This document shows, one piece after another, positions 16,521-25,863 of a stretch of 64,000 nt of DNA. The DNA is from Thalassospira alkalitolerans. GTDB taxonomy: Bacteria > Pseudomonadota > Alphaproteobacteria > Rhodospirillales > Thalassospiraceae. The stretch is from the NCBI RefSeq assembly GCF_002115745.1, contig NZ_JFKB01000001.1, positions 434,001 through 498,000 of the forward strand, given 5' to 3'. The position numbers and the translations under genes are program-made. The notes beneath the pieces were generated by a model that saw only the letters and a program-made list of their open reading frames with translations, did no database searches and was not told where the DNA came from. Position 1 is the stretch's first letter; every line of letters begins with the position of its first letter.

Positions 16521-17561
16521 ATGGCGCAGATCGGAAAAATTCCGGCAACAGTGATCACCGGATTTCTCGGTGCAGGCAAAACCACGATGATCCGCAACAT
16601 GCTAGAAAATGCCGGTGGCAAGCGTATCGCCCTTATCATCAACGAGTTTGGTGATCTGGGTGTCGACCGTGAAGTCATCAATGGCTGCGGCATTTCCGGC
16701 TGTGCAGAGGATGATGTGGTTGAACTGTCGAATGGCTGCATTTGTTGCACGGTGGCGGATGATTTTCTGCCGACCATTCAAGGCTTGATTGATCGCGACA
16801 CGCCCCCGGACCATATCGTTATCGAAACATCGGGTCTTGCGCTGCCAAAACCATTGGTAAAGGCATTTAACTGGCCGGAAATCAGATCACGTGTCACGGT
16901 CGATGGCGTGGTTGCGGTTCTCGATGGTGCGGCGTTGCGCGATGGATTGTTTGCCCATGACCATCATGCGGTTCAGGCCCAGCGCGAAGCCGATGAAAAT
17001 CTGGATCATGAAAGCCCGCTTGAAGAGCTGTTTGAAGAACAGCTTCATTGTGCAGATATGGTTGTTTTAAACAAGATCGACCTTTTGAGTGAGGCAGAAC
17101 GTGCCAAGGTCGAAGCCGATATTCGGGCCGAACTTAAACGCCCGTCCGTCAAAATTATCGCGACCGCGCATTCAAAAGTTGAAAATGCCGTGTTGCTCGG
17201 CCTTGGTGCCGCCGCCGAGGATGATCTTGACAGCCGTCCGTCGCATCATGATGACGGTCATGCACATGATCATGATGATTTTGAAAGCTTTGTGGTGTCG
17301 CTGGATGCCATTTCCGATGCGGCGGCACTTGAAAAGCGCCTGATTGATGTGGTGCGTCAGTTTGACGTCCTGCGTATCAAAGGGTTTCTGGATGTTCCGG
17401 GCAAACCGATGCGCCAGGTTGTGCAAGGTGTTGGTGAACGGTTCCAATGCTATTTCGATCGTCCTTGGGCTGAAACTGAAACCCGCCGGTCGGAATTGGT
17501 GGTGATTGGCTTGCATGGTTTGGATCGCGCTGCGATCGAGGCTGCGATCAAGGTATCGTAA
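16521..17561 (+). CDS. cobW: CobW-type GTP-dependent cobalt chaperone
   Basis: 346 residues from ATG 16521 (TAAGGA upstream). The Walker A motif is ITGFLGAGKTT (residues about 12-22), the metal-binding motif is NGCICCTV (about 72-79), and VLNKIDLL gives the guanine specificity element. A histidine/aspartate-rich segment HHDDGHAHDHDD lies near residue 245, before the C-terminal CobW domain. The family (COG0523) includes cobalt, zinc and nickel chaperones. The position between cobU and cobN under a B12 riboswitch makes cobalt delivery the best reading. Confidence 0.94.
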   Translation: MAQIGKIPATVITGFLGAGKTTMIRNMLENAGGKRIALIINEFGDLGVDREVINGCGISGCAEDDVVELSNGCICCTVADDFLPTIQGLIDRDTPPDHIVIETSGLALPKPLVKAFNWPEIRSRVTVDGVVAVLDGAALRDGLFAHDHHAVQAQREADENLDHESPLEELFEEQLHCADMVVLNKIDLLSEAERAKVEADIRAELKRPSVKIIATAHSKVENAVLLGLGAAAEDDLDSRPSHHDDGHAHDHDDFESFVVSLDAISDAAALEKRLIDVVRQFDVLRIKGFLDVPGKPMRQVVQGVGERFQCYFDRPWAETETRRSELVVIGLHGLDRAAIEAAIKVS

Positions 17562-17654
17562 GATCATTTGTTCATGTTTCGGGTCACGTGAAACATTGCT
17601 CCGGCGTTGTTGTCGCAAGGCGATGGTTGAAGCCAAAGCAGTGAATTAAAACAG

Positions 17655-17691
17655 GGATCATCCGGTCGCAGTTTTGCTGATCGGGTGATCC
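17655..17691 (+). repeat. Inverted repeat in the cobW-cobN gap
   Basis: Arms at 17655-17667 and 17679-17691 can form a 13-bp stem (two G-U pairs) with an 11-base loop. No T-run follows, so it is not a clear terminator. It might be an attenuator or RNA-processing site that sets different levels of cobN. Confidence 0.4.
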
Positions 17692-17729
17692 AAAGTCCCT
17701 GATACCCATAGAAAAGACGGAAATTCCCG

Positions 17730-20700
17730 ATGCATTTGCTTGCTGCCCAGCCGGGGCTTGTTACCGATGGAAGCGAGGCCGTCGATCTGGGCCAAAGTCC
17801 GGGTGATGTCATCATTCTGTCAGCCGCAGAGTCGGAACTGGCCTGTCTGGCCGGGGCGCAAGCGCGCCTTAATGCGGCCTATGGTGACGATGTGCCGTCC
17901 CTGCGATTGGCAAGCCTTCTGCAATTGGGCCACAACATGTCGGTCGATCTTTATGTCGATGGCGTTTTGACGGATGCAAAATTCATCATAGTGCGCATTC
18001 TTGGCGGGCGGGGATATTGGGATTACGGGATCGAACAATTGGTCGATCTGGCGCGCCGAAATGATGTTCCCCTTGTTCTATTGCCTGGCGATGATCAGCC
18101 CGATGCCGAATTGCTGTCCCTTTCGACCATCAAGGGGGGAATTTATCAGCAAATCTGGCGGTATTTGATCGAAGGTGGCCCGGAAAATTCAGAACATTTA
18201 CTTCGCCTTATATACGAAAAGTTAAATCCATCTGTTAGCTGGAACTGGAAACCGGCGGCTCCGTTGGTCAAGGCAGGCCTGTATTGGCCGGGAAAAGCCA
18301 GTATCGACCTTGATGAAATCGGGGGGGTATGGAAACAAAATCAGCCTGTTGTGCCAATAGTCTTCTACCGCGCGTTAATGCAGGCCGGTAATCTTGATGT
18401 TATTGATGTGATGGTTGAGGAATTATGCGCCAAGCACCTTAACCCATTGCCGATTTTTGTTGCCAGCCTTAAGGACCCTGTCGCGGCAGCACTTGTCGAG
18501 GATTGGCTTGGTGCAACCAATGCTGATTTGATCCTGAATACGACCGGTTTTGCATTGTCTGTTCCTGGCGGAGATCGTCAGAACGGGCCGTTTGATGTGG
18601 TGGATGCACCGGTCTTTCAGGTGGTTTTATCCGGTGGCGGGGAAGTTGGCTGGCGCGAAGGTGTTAACGGGCTTGCCGCGCGCGATATTGCAATGAATGT
18701 CGCTTTGCCCGAGGTCGATGGCCGTATCATTTCACGTGCGATTTCGTTCAAAGGATCGGCCGGTAAGGACGCCCTGACCCAGATTGATTTGGTCAAATAT
18801 ATCCCGGTGCGGGATCGTGTTTCTTTCGTCGCGGATTTGGCAGCCAATTGGGTGAAATTGCGCAAGACAGATGTTTCAATGCGCAAAATTGCGATGGTCA
18901 TGGCTAATTATCCCAATAAGGACGCCCGACTTGGCAATGGGGTTGGGCTTGATACGCCGGCCGGGATGATTGAAACCCTGCGGGCGATGAAAGATGCGGG
19001 TTACGTCATTGACGAAGTGCCAGAAAATGGTGATGCCCTGATTGCAGCGGTTAAGGACGGACCGACCAATGATTTCAAATCGCTTGCGGCGCGGACTATT
19101 CGGGTGACGATTCCGATTGCGGATTATCGCAATGCATTTGAAGACTTGCCCGCCACCATTCAAACACAGGTGACGGATGCTTGGGGGGCGCCGGAAAGCG
19201 ATCCGTTTTATCTGGCCGATCAGGGCGCAATTGCCCTTGCGATCCTGCCGATGGGAAATGTGGTGGTCGGGCTGCAGCCGGCGCGGGGATATAATATTGA
19301 TCCGCTTGAAAGCTATCATTCGCCGGATCTGGTGCCGCCGCACAATTATTTCGCGTTCTATATCTGGTTGCGCCGTCATTTTGGGGTTCATGCGATCATT
19401 CATTTTGGCAAGCATGGCAATATGGAATGGTTGCCGGGAAAATCGCTTGCCCTGTCTGAGGATTGCTTTCCCGAAGCCGTATTTGGCCCGACACCGCATT
19501 TTTATCCCTTTATCGTCAATGATCCGGGCGAAGGCACGCAGGCGAAACGCCGTGCGCAGGCGGTGATCCTTGACCATTTGACGCCGCCTTTGACGCGGGC
19601 GGAAAGCTATGGCCCGCTTCGGGATATGGAGGCGCTGGTCGATGAATATTATGATGCGGCGGCAGTCGATCCACGGCGGTTGGTGATTTTGAAACGCGAT
19701 ATTTTGGAGCTGGCCATTCGGATTGGTCTAGATCGCGATTGCGGGATTGAACCGGACGAGGCCGAGGAAAGCGCGCTTGCCAAGCTGGATAACTATCTGT
19801 GTGAATTAAAAGAACTTCAAATTCGCGATGGGCTGCATATTTTTGGCAAATCCCCCGAAGGGGATCTTTTGACCGACCTTTTGGTGGCCTTGGTGCGGTT
19901 ACCACGGGGTTCCGCCGATGGACCCAAAGCATCGCTTCATCGCGCAATTGCGACCGATATCCTTGATGATCCCGATTTTGATCCGCTTGATTGTGCCTTT
20001 GCCGAATTTTGGCCCGGGGTAAAGCCGAAAAGCCTTGCCAATTATGACGCTGGCCCGTGGCGCACGACGGGCGATACGGTTGAACGGATCGAACTTTTGG
20101 CGCGCGATTTGGTGCGGGGGGATGCCCTGCCCGATCCGGCATGGCGCCGGGTTTGTGATGTTCTTTCCGACATCGAAACATCAATTCGCCCGGCGGTTAC
20201 GGCGTGTGGTACGGCCGAGATTTCAGGGCTTTTGCGCGGTCTTTCGGGCAAGTTTGTTGAGCCGGGACCATCCGGGGCACCCACACGGGGCCGACCGGAT
20301 GTTTTGCCGACCGGGCGGAATTTTTATTCGGTGGATACCCGCACAATCCCGACGCCGGCGGCGTGGCAGTTGGGCTGGAAATCGGCCGAATTGCTGTTGG
20401 AACGCCACGTTCAGGATCATGGTGAATGGCCCGCCGCCCTTGGTCTTTCGGCTTGGGGGACAAGCAATATGCGGACGGGCGGCGATGATATTGCCCAGGC
20501 ACTTGCGCTTATGGGGGTGCGCCCGACATGGGATAGCGCATCGCGCCGGGTAACCGGGTTTGAAATCATGCCAGTATCCGTGCTGGGGCGGCCGCGTGTC
20601 GATGTGACATTGCGGATTTCAGGTTTCTTCCGTGATGCGTTTCCTGGTTTGATCGATATGTTTGACAGTGCGGTGCGCGCGGTTGCCGAACAAACCGACG

Positions 20701-21497
20701 AACCCGCAGATATGAACCCGATTGCGGTTCGGGTCGCGGCTGAAACTGTAAAACTGTGCGATGCCGGGGCGACGCCCGATCAAGCAAAGCGACAAGCGGC
20801 ATTTCGCGTGTTTGGTGCCAAACCCGGTGCCTATGGTGCCGGTTTACAGGCGATGATTGATGAAGAATTGTGGGAAGACGAAGCCGATCTGGCGGATGCC
20901 TATCTTGCGTGGGGCAGTTATGCCTATGGCAATGGTGCCGAAGGCGAGGCCGCGCGCGATCTGTTTGAAACCCGACTTTCGCGGGTTGATGCGATTGTCC
21001 ATAATCAGGATAACCGGGAACATGATTTGCTGGATTCCGATGATTATTATCAGTTCGAAGGTGGAATGACATCGGCCGTCCGGCATTTGTCAGGCAAACA
21101 GCCCACGGTTTATCACAGCGATCATTCCCGCCCGGAAAGCCCCAGAATCCGCACATTGGAAGAAGAAATTGCCCGTGTGGTACGTGCGCGTGTCGTCAAT
21201 CCAAAATGGATCGCGGGTGTGATGCGCCATGGCTATAAGGGGGCGTTTGAAATGGCGGCAACGGTTGATTATCTGTTTGCCTTTGCTGCGACGGCGCGGT
21301 GCGTTGCCGATCATCATTTTGATCTGGTCTATGATGCCTATCTGGGCGATGCCGAGGTGCGGGACTTTATCAACAACCATAATCCTGACGCCTTGAACGA
21401 TATCAAAAATCGACTGCGAGAGGCAATTGATCGGGGATTATGGCAGCCGCGCCGCAACTCTGTTTCGGTCGATTTGGCGGCAAATCCCCAAGGGTGA
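17730..21497 (+). CDS. cobN: Cobaltochelatase large subunit CobN
   Basis: 1255 residues, the usual size for CobN. The conserved block IIHFGKHGNMEWLPGKSLAL lies near residue 555 and matches the histidine-containing core shared with magnesium chelatase ChlH/BchH. The C-terminal part has HSDHSRPESPRIRTLEEEI and VVNPKWIAGVMRHGYKGA. CobN inserts cobalt late, into hydrogenobyrinate a,c-diamide, together with the AAA subunits CobS and CobT. Those two chelatase partners are not in this window. It lies downstream of cobW under the riboswitch. Its coexistence with CbiX is discussed in the findings. Confidence 0.95.
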   Translation: MHLLAAQPGLVTDGSEAVDLGQSPGDVIILSAAESELACLAGAQARLNAAYGDDVPSLRLASLLQLGHNMSVDLYVDGVLTDAKFIIVRILGGRGYWDYGIEQLVDLARRNDVPLVLLPGDDQPDAELLSLSTIKGGIYQQIWRYLIEGGPENSEHLLRLIYEKLNPSVSWNWKPAAPLVKAGLYWPGKASIDLDEIGGVWKQNQPVVPIVFYRALMQAGNLDVIDVMVEELCAKHLNPLPIFVASLKDPVAAALVEDWLGATNADLILNTTGFALSVPGGDRQNGPFDVVDAPVFQVVLSGGGEVGWREGVNGLAARDIAMNVALPEVDGRIISRAISFKGSAGKDALTQIDLVKYIPVRDRVSFVADLAANWVKLRKTDVSMRKIAMVMANYPNKDARLGNGVGLDTPAGMIETLRAMKDAGYVIDEVPENGDALIAAVKDGPTNDFKSLAARTIRVTIPIADYRNAFEDLPATIQTQVTDAWGAPESDPFYLADQGAIALAILPMGNVVVGLQPARGYNIDPLESYHSPDLVPPHNYFAFYIWLRRHFGVHAIIHFGKHGNMEWLPGKSLALSEDCFPEAVFGPTPHFYPFIVNDPGEGTQAKRRAQAVILDHLTPPLTRAESYGPLRDMEALVDEYYDAAAVDPRRLVILKRDILELAIRIGLDRDCGIEPDEAEESALAKLDNYLCELKELQIRDGLHIFGKSPEGDLLTDLLVALVRLPRGSADGPKASLHRAIATDILDDPDFDPLDCAFAEFWPGVKPKSLANYDAGPWRTTGDTVERIELLARDLVRGDALPDPAWRRVCDVLSDIETSIRPAVTACGTAEISGLLRGLSGKFVEPGPSGAPTRGRPDVLPTGRNFYSVDTRTIPTPAAWQLGWKSAELLLERHVQDHGEWPAALGLSAWGTSNMRTGGDDIAQALALMGVRPTWDSASRRVTGFEIMPVSVLGRPRVDVTLRISGFFRDAFPGLIDMFDSAVRAVAEQTDEPADMNPIAVRVAAETVKLCDAGATPDQAKRQAAFRVFGAKPGAYGAGLQAMIDEELWEDEADLADAYLAWGSYAYGNGAEGEAARDLFETRLSRVDAIVHNQDNREHDLLDSDDYYQFEGGMTSAVRHLSGKQPTVYHSDHSRPESPRIRTLEEEIARVVRARVVNPKWIAGVMRHGYKGAFEMAATVDYLFAFAATARCVADHHFDLVYDAYLGDAEVRDFINNHNPDALNDIKNRLREAIDRGLWQPRRNSVSVDLAANPQG

Positions 21498-21586
21498 TAA
21501 CCTGCGTATCACCTTTGAATCACAAGAATTTTATCGCTGGAATAAACCGGAGAGTTGAAACGTTTCGTTTTCGTACCATATCTTGT

Positions 21587-21613
21587 TTAACCAACCGTTA
21601 ATAAGTTGGTTAA
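21587..21613. repeat. Perfect inverted repeat upstream of the unknown 228-residue gene
   Basis: TTAACCAAC (21587-21595) and GTTGGTTAA (21605-21613) form a perfect 9-bp inverted repeat with a 9-base spacer, 70 bases upstream of the next start. No T-run follows. It could be a protein operator or a weak terminator hairpin after cobN. Confidence 0.4.
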
Positions 21614-21683
21614 GGGACGGGGCAAACCTATCGGGCTGAAACCGCATAAGACGGATCGGTCGTTGAGTTAGGAGGCCACTATT

Positions 21684-22370
21684 ATGGACAGAACGAAACA
21701 CGTTCGCTTGCCTGACTATTTGCAGACCCCTTTGCCGGTCCATACCGGACATGCAGAAATTGTCGATTTTCTATTGATTGATGCCGATATTCCCGATTGG
21801 TTGCGTGCTGATTTGCATGGCCAGAGGCAATATCGCCCTGCACGCGGTGCAATCCGTTCCGTTCTTGATTTACGTGAACGGTTTAACGGGATTCATTTAC
21901 CGGTCAGTATCGAAGAATTCCGCAATGGCCTGATCGAATTGGCGCGCCATCTGCCCGGGCCGGACCAAAGTCCCATCGATATCGATGCAAAGGTTCGGAT
22001 TTATTGGCGCTATTTGCAAGGTGTCGAACGCCAGATTTGGCGGGCGACGATTTCCAGTGCCCATGTCGCCCTTGATCATTTCCCGGTGGTTCGCGAATTG
22101 AAATCGCTGATTGCCAGTGTGGTTTCAACGCGCAACTGGCTTGAACGCCGTTTGGAAGTGATCGAAACAAGTTTCCAGAAACCGGCATATACGCCAAATG
22201 ATGCGGTTCGCAAGGCGCTTCTTCGTTTGCGGCATATGTCGCCGGGTGATCGGTTGCAGTTGTTTAATAAGGCGCGGATGCGCCGCCCGGAACTTCGCAA
22301 TACTGATATGCGTGAACCCGATAAATGGGCCGATCTGGTGACCGGTGATCTTGGATTGTCATCGGGTTAA
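21684..22370 (+). CDS. Protein of unknown function in the B12 cluster
   Basis: 228 residues that I do not recognise. It has no signal peptide, membrane segment or nucleotide-binding motif. It is basic and mostly helical in appearance, with IYWRYLQGVERQIWRATIS in the middle and an Arg-rich C-terminal segment (ALLRLRHMSPGDRLQLFNKARMRR). The start ATG follows a GGAGG ribosome site (21671-21675). A terminator-like hairpin follows at 22443-22471, so it may be transcribed alone or as the end of the cobN unit. The good ribosome site and codon usage like its neighbours suggest a real gene. Function unknown. Confidence 0.7.
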   Translation: MDRTKHVRLPDYLQTPLPVHTGHAEIVDFLLIDADIPDWLRADLHGQRQYRPARGAIRSVLDLRERFNGIHLPVSIEEFRNGLIELARHLPGPDQSPIDIDAKVRIYWRYLQGVERQIWRATISSAHVALDHFPVVRELKSLIASVVSTRNWLERRLEVIETSFQKPAYTPNDAVRKALLRLRHMSPGDRLQLFNKARMRRPELRNTDMREPDKWADLVTGDLGLSSG

Positions 22371-22442
22371 GCATCGGGAAATACAGATTGATTGACCGAT
22401 CCCGGCGGGTTTCGGAGGATCGTACCCATAGAGGTGCAAGAG

Positions 22443-22471
22443 CGCGGCTGGAAACGGCCGCGTTTTCTTTT
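22443..22471 (+). terminator. Rho-independent terminator after the unknown gene
   Basis: Stem CGCGGC (22443-22448) with GCCGCG (22457-22462) and an 8-base loop, followed by TTTTCTTTT. It lies about 73 bases beyond the stop of the 228-residue gene. Confidence 0.8.
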
Positions 22472-22534
22472 GCAGAGTTGCCTATTGCAATGATGAAAGG
22501 CAAAGTCGCGCAAGCGATATTTCGGGGTGGGTTC

Positions 22535-23344
22535 ATGCGTGTTTTTTTGTTATTCGCCGGTTTTGTTTTGTGCCTTGCCGTGGTCGGCAGTAGTCGTGCG
22601 ATGGCATCGGATATATCCGTCTGGCCAAAAGTCCCGAACGCGCCATTGCATTGGCAATTGCAGGGCGACATAGATGTTGGTGCCAAAATTCGGGTCGTGG
22701 ATAGTGACCTGTTTGAAACACCTGCGAGACAGGTGCGTGAATGGCGCGATGCGGGCATTTTCCCGATTTGTTATATCAATGTCGGTGCTGTCGAAGACTG
22801 GCGCGAAGATTATGCGCAATTCCCGTCGGAGGTGATCGGGAATCCCTATTGGGGATGGGACGGTGAAAACTGGCTTGATATCGGCCGGTTTGAACGGTTT
22901 TCCGATGTCATTTTGGCCCGGTTCGATCTGTGCCGGGATAAGGGTTTCCTTGGGATTGAGCCAGATAATATAGATGCCTATGAAGCCGATTATTCGAACA
23001 AGGAAACCGGGTTTAATCTGACACGCGAAGACCAAATTCGCTATGTCAGCTGGCTGATCGATCAGGCACATGCCCGTGGTCTTGCCATCGGGCAAAAGAA
23101 TGCTGCTGAACTTGTGCCGGAACTGGTCGGCCGGATGGATTTTGCCTTGCTTGAATCCGCGTATCATTTGGGCTTTATGGATGAATTTTCACCCTATCGC
23201 GACGTAAAGAAGCCGGTTTTCGCGGTTGAATACATCGAAGAAGGTGCCGATCCCAAGCAGTTCTGCCCCAAAGCCGGGGAATATGGTTTTCAGGGTGTCG
23301 TTGCGGGTTTGGAGCTGGATGGAAAACCCGAAAACTGCCCTTGA
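22535..23344 (+). CDS. Secreted GH114-like (endo alpha-1,4 polygalactosaminidase family) TIM-barrel protein
   Basis: 269 residues from ATG 22535, chosen because residues 1-22 (MRVFLLFAGFVLCLAVVG, then a SRAMA cleavage region) form a typical signal peptide. Starts at 22490/22493 would put it internally. The mature part opens with PLHWQLQGDIDV and contains VICYINVGAVEDWR-like text (PICYINVGAVEDWREDY). LDIGRFERFSDVILARFDLC and GFLGIEPDNIDAYE follow, then IGQKNAAEL and PVFAVEYIEEG. This is the layout of the GH114/TM1410 family, with acidic residues at barrel strand ends. It is predicted to be periplasmic or secreted. A hairpin terminator precedes it, and cobO starts 53 bases after its stop. Confidence 0.75.
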   Translation: MRVFLLFAGFVLCLAVVGSSRAMASDISVWPKVPNAPLHWQLQGDIDVGAKIRVVDSDLFETPARQVREWRDAGIFPICYINVGAVEDWREDYAQFPSEVIGNPYWGWDGENWLDIGRFERFSDVILARFDLCRDKGFLGIEPDNIDAYEADYSNKETGFNLTREDQIRYVSWLIDQAHARGLAIGQKNAAELVPELVGRMDFALLESAYHLGFMDEFSPYRDVKKPVFAVEYIEEGADPKQFCPKAGEYGFQGVVAGLELDGKPENCP

Positions 23345-23397
23345 TCCGAAGGCTTCTTCGCCGCATTGTTCGGGCAGAAATGCAAAGGGATGAAACC

Positions 23398-24024
23398 ATG
23401 ACCGACAAGATGACAGACGATGCCGAACAGAATGCGCGCCATGATGGAAAAATGAAGAAAATCAAGGCCGCGCGCGACAAGATGATGGCGCAAAAGATCG
23501 ACAAAAAAGGTCTGATCATCGTTCATACCGGCAAGGGTAAAGGCAAGTCGTCATCGGCATTTGGCATGGCGATGCGCTGTGTTGGCCACGATATGAAGGT
23601 CGGCGTGGTGCAGTTTATCAAAGGTGGCTGGGAAACCGGCGAGGCCAAGCTTTTGAAGAAATTCCCGGATCTTTGCGAATTTCACGCCATGGGGGCGGGC
23701 TTTACCTGGGAAACCCAGAACCGGGCCAAGGATATTGAGCTGGCCCGTGAAGCCTGGAACAAGGCGCTTGAGATGATGCGCGATCCAAGCTTTGCCATGG
23801 TGATCCTTGACGAGATCAATATTGTGCTGCGCTATGACTTCCTGCCGCTTGATGATGTTCTTTCGGCATTGGCCGATAAACTGCCGGATCAGCATGTCGT
23901 GTTGACTGGTCGTAACGCGCCCGACACCCTGATCGAAGCCGCCGATCTGGTGACCGAAATGACGATGATTAAACATCCGTTCCGTGAACAGGGCATCAAG
24001 GCGCAAATCGGCGTTGAGTTTTAA
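23398..24024 (+). CDS. cobO: Cob(I)yrinic acid a,c-diamide adenosyltransferase
   Basis: 208 residues from ATG 23398 (AAAGGGA ribosome site); a longer frame from 23341 lacks family similarity at its start. The P-loop IVHTGKGKGKSSSAFGMAMR is diagnostic of the CobA/CobO/BtuR type. VGVVQFIKGGWETGE and DEINIVLRYDFL with LTGRNAPDTLIEAADLVTEM follow. It attaches the 5'-deoxyadenosyl group to the cobalt. A charged N-terminal extension of about 35 residues precedes the core. It is followed by cobQ. Confidence 0.95.
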   Translation: MTDKMTDDAEQNARHDGKMKKIKAARDKMMAQKIDKKGLIIVHTGKGKGKSSSAFGMAMRCVGHDMKVGVVQFIKGGWETGEAKLLKKFPDLCEFHAMGAGFTWETQNRAKDIELAREAWNKALEMMRDPSFAMVILDEINIVLRYDFLPLDDVLSALADKLPDQHVVLTGRNAPDTLIEAADLVTEMTMIKHPFREQGIKAQIGVEF

Positions 24025-24129
24025 TCTCGTCCGGTGATTTTCGTCGAAAAATGGTTCTAATGACGGGTTATCAGGCCGGTCATTATCGATCATTGATCCC
24101 GCTGTTTTAAAGAAGGTTTTGAAACCGGA

Positions 24130-25647
24130 ATGAGTTCGCGCGCAACCCCTGCCCTGATGGTGCAAGGCACCGGATCGGATGTTGGAAAATCCTTGTTGGT
24201 GGCGGGATTGTGCCGTGCTTTTGCCCGGCGCGGGTTGCGTGTTCGGCCGTTCAAACCGCAAAATATGTCTAATAATGCCGCTGTAACCGATGATGGCGGC
24301 GAAATTGGCCGCGCACAGGCGTTGCAGGCACGGGCCTGTGGGGTTCCGACATCGGTGCATATGAACCCGGTTTTACTAAAACCCCAAAGCGATATCGGGG
24401 CGCAGGTGGTGGTTCAGGGCAAGGTCCTGACCAGTGCCATGGCGCGGGATTATTATCGGTTGAAACGGGATCTTTTGCCGCGTGTGATTGAAAGTTTTGA
24501 TCAGATTGCGGCGGATGCCGATCTGGTACTGGTTGAGGGTGCCGGTTCCCCAGCCGAGGTTAATTTGCGTGCGGCGGATATTGCCAATATGGGGTTTGCC
24601 GAAGCCGCCGAAATACCGGTCATCTTGGTCGGTGATATTGATCGTGGCGGGGTGATTGCATCGATTGTCGGAACGCATGTCTTGTTATCGGAATCTGATC
24701 GAAACTGGTTACGCGGTTATATCATCAACAAGTTTCGCGGTGATGTATCGTTGTTTGAGCCTGCCTTGCAGATCATTCGGGATCATACCGGGCTTGAAAG
24801 TTACGGTATCGTAACTTATTGGCCCTGTGCCCATCGACTGCCAGCCGAAGACGGTGTTGCGCTTGAAAAAGCCGGGCGCTATGTGCGGGCTGATACGGTC
24901 GAAGATCCGATCCGAATTGCCGTGCCGCATTTGCCGCGTATCGCCAATTTTGATGATTTGGATCCGCTGGCTGCCGAGCCGGATGTTGAATTGCTGATTA
25001 TCAAACCGGGTGAAATTTTTCCGGCTGATATTGATCTGGTGTTGTTGCCCGGCAGTAAATCAACGCTGGCCGATCTTCGGTTCTTGAAAGAACAGGGGTG
25101 GGACATTGATATTTTGGCCCATCACCGGCGTGGGGGCCATGTGATCGGGATATGCGGTGGATATCAGATGCTGGGTCGGGCGGTGCATGACCCGAACGGG
25201 GTCGAAGGCGCCGCTGGATCGGAACCGGGGTTGGCGTTGCTCGATGTTGAAACTACCATGGGCGGGGATAAAACATTGCGCCAAACCACCGGATCGGCAA
25301 CCACATCTGTTGGTGCGATGGGGGTCGATATTGCGGTAAACGGTTACGAAATTCATATGGGCGAAACGACGGGCCCGGATCGTCAACGCAGTTGGCTTGT
25401 GCTGGGCCAGGGGATCGTGGATGGGGCACAAAGTATCGATGGCCGGGTGATGGGGTGTTATTTACATGGCCTGTTTGGCAGCGATGCATTTCGTGCGGCC
25501 TATCTGGCGGAACTTAGGGGACAGGCGCGTGATGGTGGTGCTGATTTTGAGGCGGGTATCGATGCCGCACTTGATGAATTGGCGGATCACGTTGAAAACT
25601 GCCTTGATCTGGATGGCCTTTGGGCATTGGCACAAAGCCGTTCATAA
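24130..25647 (+). CDS. cobQ: Cobyric acid synthase (glutamine-hydrolysing)
   Basis: 505 residues. The N-terminal ATP-binding domain starts with [19 protein letters not shown], followed by [14 protein letters not shown] and [14 protein letters not shown]. The C-terminal glutaminase-like domain has the nucleophile segment [12 protein letters not shown] and the late [14 protein letters not shown]. The enzyme amidates four side chains of adenosylcobyrinate a,c-diamide to give cobyric acid, directly after the CobO step. The length is normal. It is 105 bases downstream of cobO on the same strand. Confidence 0.95.
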   Translation: MSSRATPALMVQGTGSDVGKSLLVAGLCRAFARRGLRVRPFKPQNMSNNAAVTDDGGEIGRAQALQARACGVPTSVHMNPVLLKPQSDIGAQVVVQGKVLTSAMARDYYRLKRDLLPRVIESFDQIAADADLVLVEGAGSPAEVNLRAADIANMGFAEAAEIPVILVGDIDRGGVIASIVGTHVLLSESDRNWLRGYIINKFRGDVSLFEPALQIIRDHTGLESYGIVTYWPCAHRLPAEDGVALEKAGRYVRADTVEDPIRIAVPHLPRIANFDDLDPLAAEPDVELLIIKPGEIFPADIDLVLLPGSKSTLADLRFLKEQGWDIDILAHHRRGGHVIGICGGYQMLGRAVHDPNGVEGAAGSEPGLALLDVETTMGGDKTLRQTTGSATTSVGAMGVDIAVNGYEIHMGETTGPDRQRSWLVLGQGIVDGAQSIDGRVMGCYLHGLFGSDAFRAAYLAELRGQARDGGADFEAGIDAALDELADHVENCLDLDGLWALAQSRS

Positions 25648-25863
25648 GCAGGACCGTTTAACAGTGGCGTGACAGGATGATAAAAAGCGCATGAATGGTG
25701 TGAATTGGCACGACAAAGCCTTTACATCGGCACATTTGCGTGGTTTGAGAGAATTTAAAATTCCGGTCCTGTAATGAATGGCACGCAGATGCCATATGGT
25801 AAGTAATTGCCAAAACGGGCTGGTTTGTAAAACTTTCATCCTTGGTTGGGTATCTTCAATTCC

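Noticed and set aside
17230-17280. His-codon repeat in cobW considered as a tandem DNA repeat
   Set aside because: It is a coding His/Asp-rich loop typical of CobW proteins.
18876-20184. Minus-strand frames antisense to cobN
   Set aside because: No protein-like features, and CobN conservation is continuous through the region.
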